From Streptosporangiaceae bacterium (lineage in GTDB: Bacteria; Actinomycetota; Actinomycetes; Streptosporangiales; Streptosporangiaceae), in assembly GCA_030040475.1 (NCBI GenBank), contig JASHTQ010000646.1, positions 1 through 8,309 of the forward strand: a DNA stretch of 8,309 nucleotides. Direction: 5' to 3'. Positions 6,309 through 8,309 of the stretch are shown one piece after another. A model generated the notes under the pieces. That model was not told the DNA's origin and searched no databases. It saw only the letters and a program-made list of their open reading frames with translations. The translations under genes were made by a program, and so were the position numbers. Within the stretch, counting starts at the first letter, position 1. Each line of letters begins with the position of its first letter.

Positions 6309-7295
6309 ATGAGGACCAAGATGGGGTTGACGGCGCTGCTCAGCGCCGGCTTGCTGGCATCGGCGGGGTTCTTCGGCCAGGCGGCCGGGGCTACGGTGCT
6401 GGGCGGTTCGGCGGCGGCGGTGCCGGCCACCACGCCGTCGGCTAGCCACCCGTGCGGGACGGAGTCCAAGCCAGCCGCGATCAAGCACGTGATCTTCATC
6501 TTCCTGGAGAACCACAGCTACGGCGCGATCCTCGGGTCGTCGGCGGCGCCGTACTTCAACACGCTGGCCAAGGACTGCGGGATCGCCACCAACTACCACA
6601 ACATCACCCACCCCAGCCTGGCGAACTACATCGGCGTCACCTCCGGCCTCGCGCTTTCCTCGCTGCGCAAGTTCATCCCGGACTGCGCTCCGAGCAGCAG
6701 CTGCGACACGTCGGTGAAGAGCATCTTCAGCCAGGGCGAGACGTGGAAGTCGTATGAGGAGACGATGCCGTCGAACTGCGACAGGTCCAATTCGGGCAAC
6801 TACGCGGTCAGGCACAATCCGGCCGCGTACTACACGACGCTGAGCTCCTGCTCAAGCAACGACGTGCCCTACACGCACCTGGCCAGCGACCTGGCGCGGG
6901 GCGCGCTGCCCGCGTTCTCGTTCATCACGCCGAACCTGATCGACGACATGCACAACGGGACCGTCGCCGACGGCAACAGCTGGATGTCGAAGAACCTGCC
7001 GACGATCCTCAACAGCGCCGAGTACAAGAACGGCTCGACGGTCATCTTCATCACCTTCGACGAGGGCAGCGACGTGGGCAGCTACGCCAACGGCGAGAAC
7101 TGCGCGACCAACACCTCGGACACCAGCTGCCACCTGCCGACCTTCATCATCAGCCCGAGCGTCAAGGTCGGCGCCAGGAACGGCACGCTGTTCAACCACT
7201 ACTCGCTGCTGGGCACCGCCGAGCAGCTGCTCCACCTGTCCAAGCTCGGCCTGGCGAACAACTACCCGAGCATGGTCTCGGCCTTCAACCTGTAA
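6309..7295 (+). CDS. secreted phosphoesterase, PF04185 family (acid phosphatase/phospholipase C-like)
   Basis: A 328-residue protein. The ATG at 6309 is preceded by GAGAGGGG with eight-base spacing; an in-frame ATG at 6150 exists but would put about 53 non-signal residues first. The N-terminus M-R-T-K-M-G-L followed by a hydrophobic stretch (7-28) is a Sec signal peptide, with likely cleavage near residues 26-28. Catalytic-core landmarks of the alkaline-phosphatase-like fold of PF04185: F-L-E-N-H-S-Y (65-71, Glu67/Asn68), H-P-S-L-A-N-Y (101-107), T-P-N-L-I-D-D-M-H (207-215), F-I-T-F-D-E-G (247-253) and N-H-Y-S (296-299). These are metal-binding and nucleophile regions in the family. The mature part has eight cysteines, fitting disulfides outside the cell, and is rich in Ser, Thr and Asn. 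It likely hydrolyses phosphomonoesters or phosphodiesters for phosphate scavenging; exact substrate unknown. Monocistronic, convergent with the siderophore gene. Confidence 0.9.
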   Translation: MRTKMGLTALLSAGLLASAGFFGQAAGATVLGGSAAAVPATTPSASHPCGTESKPAAIKHVIFIFLENHSYGAILGSSAAPYFNTLAKDCGIATNYHNITHPSLANYIGVTSGLALSSLRKFIPDCAPSSSCDTSVKSIFSQGETWKSYEETMPSNCDRSNSGNYAVRHNPAAYYTTLSSCSSNDVPYTHLASDLARGALPAFSFITPNLIDDMHNGTVADGNSWMSKNLPTILNSAEYKNGSTVIFITFDEGSDVGSYANGENCATNTSDTSCHLPTFIISPSVKVGARNGTLFNHYSLLGTAEQLLHLSKLGLANNYPSMVSAFNL

Positions 7296-7310
7296 GCCGC
7301 CGCCGCGCAG

Positions 7311-7368
7311 AGGTAATGGGTGTGGCACCGCATACCGACATCGGTATGCGGTGTGGCACCCATTACCT
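7311..7368. terminator. 58-base nested palindrome between convergent genes, probable bidirectional terminator
   Basis: Arms of 28 bases around a 2-base centre: 13 paired bases next to the centre (CGCATACCGA and its complement among them), a 3x3 mismatch, then 12 paired bases (aggtaatgggtg with cacccattacct). Each arm also contains GGTG-tgg-CACC, itself a small palindrome, which explains the mismatch. It starts 15 bases after the phosphoesterase stop and ends 75 bases from the siderophore-gene stop, the right place to terminate both. No T-tract follows on the plus strand. Confidence 0.65.
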
Positions 7369-7390
7369 TCGCCAACCGGCGCGGGCGGCG

Positions 7391-7426
7391 TTCGGGGGCC
7401 GCGCACCACCGATCGTTCTGGATAAA
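7391..7426 (-). repeat. right copy of the ~36-bp imperfect inverted repeat
   Basis: Read on the minus strand it begins TTTATCCAGAACGA, against TTTATTCAGAACGA at 5893, and continues with scattered matches for about 36 bases. It lies 18 bases beyond the siderophore-gene stop. The two copies face each other and enclose about 1.5 kb. Confidence 0.5.
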
Positions 7427-7443
7427 GGTTTGACGGACGGCGG

Positions 7444-8309
7444 TCAGCGGGCCTCTAGCTCGTCGTCGCCGTAGTCGTGGTCGGGGTGGTTGGCGAAGCC
7501 GCGGCGCCAGTAGCCGCGGGTGACGATGGCGTCGCGCGGGTGCTCGCGGTCCACGAGGAAGTAGCGGCGCAGGTCGCGCACGGTGGTGGCCTCGCAGGCC
7601 AGCCAGAGCTGGGTGCCGTCGGCGACGTCGGCGTCGCGGGCGGCCTGCTCGAGCTCGACGCCCCAGGCGTCGGCGGCGCGGCGGTGGTGCCAGGTGACGT
7701 CGAGCTTGGCCGGGCTGGTCAGCTCGATCTCGTCGTCGGAGTCGGTGACCTCGAGGTGGACCTCGGCGGACGCGGACGGCGGCAGCGCCTCGAGCAGCGT
7801 GCCCACCGCGGGGATCGCGCTCTCGTCGCCGGCGATCCACCAGCGCTCGATCGACGGGTCGAGGGAGAACCGGCCGCCGGGGCCCGCCACGGCGATCTGG
7901 TCGCCGGGCGCCGCGCGCTCCGCCCAGTCCGAGGCCGGGCCCTCGCCGTGCAGCACGAACTGCACCTCGAGCGCGCGGGCTTCCGCGTCGAAGCGGCGCG
8001 GGGTGTAGGTGCGCACGAACGGGCGGGGGGCGTCGTCGGGCCAGACCGGGCCGTCCGGGCCGTCCGCGGGCAGGGTCGGGGCCTGCTGGCCTGCGGCGGG
8101 CAGGTAGACCTTGACGTGCGAGGTCGGCGCGGTGATGGCGAAGCCGTCCAGCGCCTCGCCGGTGACCCACACCGAGACCAGCCTGGGCCTGATCCGGGAG
8201 ACGGAGACCACCTCGACGCGGCGCGGGGGCTTGCGGCGCCGGGGTCCGCCGGGCGCGCCGGGCGCGCCGGGCTGCGGGGCGGCCGGCGGCTGCGGCGTAG
8301 GGTCTTGCT
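7444..8309 (-). CDS. siderophore-interacting protein, FAD-dependent ferric-siderophore reductase-like (5' end off the right edge)
   Basis: The frame is open from the window edge to TGA at 7446-7444, 287 codons seen. A GTG at 8211 is a possible internal start, but the typical family N-terminus R-V-E-V-V-S-V-S-R-I-R-P-R begins upstream of it, and no start codon lies in frame between 8211 and the edge, so the true start is outside. Order of features: a Pro/Ala/Gly-rich basic tail (about 8225-8309, P-G-A-P-G-A-P-G), then the FAD-binding barrel with R-T-Y-T-P-R, the usual flavin-contact motif, and G-P-A-S-D-W-A. The SIP (NAD(P)H-binding-like) domain follows, with G-D-E-S-A-I-P-A-V-G-T-L-L-E, W-L-A-C-E-A, and the C-terminal signature G-Y-W-R-R-G-F-A-N-H-P-D-H-D-Y-G. 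Known: PF08021/PF04954 proteins (ViuB/YqjH type) reduce ferric siderophores in the cytosol to release iron. The usual Gly in W-L-A-G-E is Cys here. The extended tail is unusual for the family. Confidence 0.92.
   Translation of the reverse strand, partial: QDPTPQPPAAPQPGAPGAPGGPRRRKPPRRVEVVSVSRIRPRLVSVWVTGEALDGFAITAPTSHVKVYLPAAGQQAPTLPADGPDGPVWPDDAPRPFVRTYTPRRFDAEARALEVQFVLHGEGPASDWAERAAPGDQIAVAGPGGRFSLDPSIERWWIAGDESAIPAVGTLLEALPPSASAEVHLEVTDSDDEIELTSPAKLDVTWHHRRAADAWGVELEQAARDADVADGTQLWLACEATTVRDLRRYFLVDREHPRDAIVTRGYWRRGFANHPDHDYGDDELEAR

Noticed and set aside
7262..8170. 302-codon minus-strand open frame
   Set aside because: Out-of-frame shadow of the siderophore-interacting gene, which carries R-T-Y-T-P-R and G-Y-W-R-R-G motifs.

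Overview
The window is very GC-rich, uses GTG as well as ATG starts, has strongly GC-biased third codon positions and shows tight 4-base gene overlaps. Together with the protein families present, this points to an actinomycete (Actinomycetota, Streptosporangiales/Frankiales/Streptomycetales-like). Genus cannot be read from the sequence.

Left part (1-4946, minus strand): three co-directional, translationally coupled genes, transcribed right to left. They are jetA (DUF2397/TIGR02677, kleisin-like), jetB (DUF2398/TIGR02678, KITE-like) and jetC (TIGR02680, SMC/SbcC-like ATPase). jetC runs off the left edge after 763 codons. This is the core of a Wadjet anti-plasmid defence system. The fourth gene, jetD (DUF2399/TIGR02679, Toprim nuclease), is expected just beyond position 1. 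jetA/jetB overlap as GTGA and jetB/jetC as ATGA. jetC carries an unusual in-frame run of seven H-(A/P)-G-D-type tetrapeptides encoded by a 12-bp tandem repeat.

Middle part (4947-6308): the spacer upstream of jetA holds a possible leaderless promoter and what may be a degraded gene tail. A class I SAM-dependent methyltransferase follows on the minus strand (5140-5802). Next is a roughly 500-base stretch with a strong hairpin, a previously easily missed 53-codon minus-strand ORF with a textbook ribosome binding site and coding-like third-position bias (5917-6078), and the promoter region of the next gene.

Right part (6309-8309): a plus-strand secreted phosphoesterase of the PF04185 (acid phosphatase/phospholipase C-like) family, a long nested palindrome after it, and then a convergent minus-strand siderophore-interacting FAD-binding reductase that runs off the right edge. 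Two related ~36-bp sequences in inverted orientation (5893-5928 and 7391-7426) bracket the small ORF and the phosphoesterase.

The three Jet proteins should act together as an SMC-like loop-extruding complex that recognises circular plasmid DNA, with JetD doing the cutting. The methyltransferase, phosphoesterase and siderophore reductase show no evident functional link to Wadjet or to each other. The phosphoesterase and siderophore protein fit phosphate and iron acquisition respectively.
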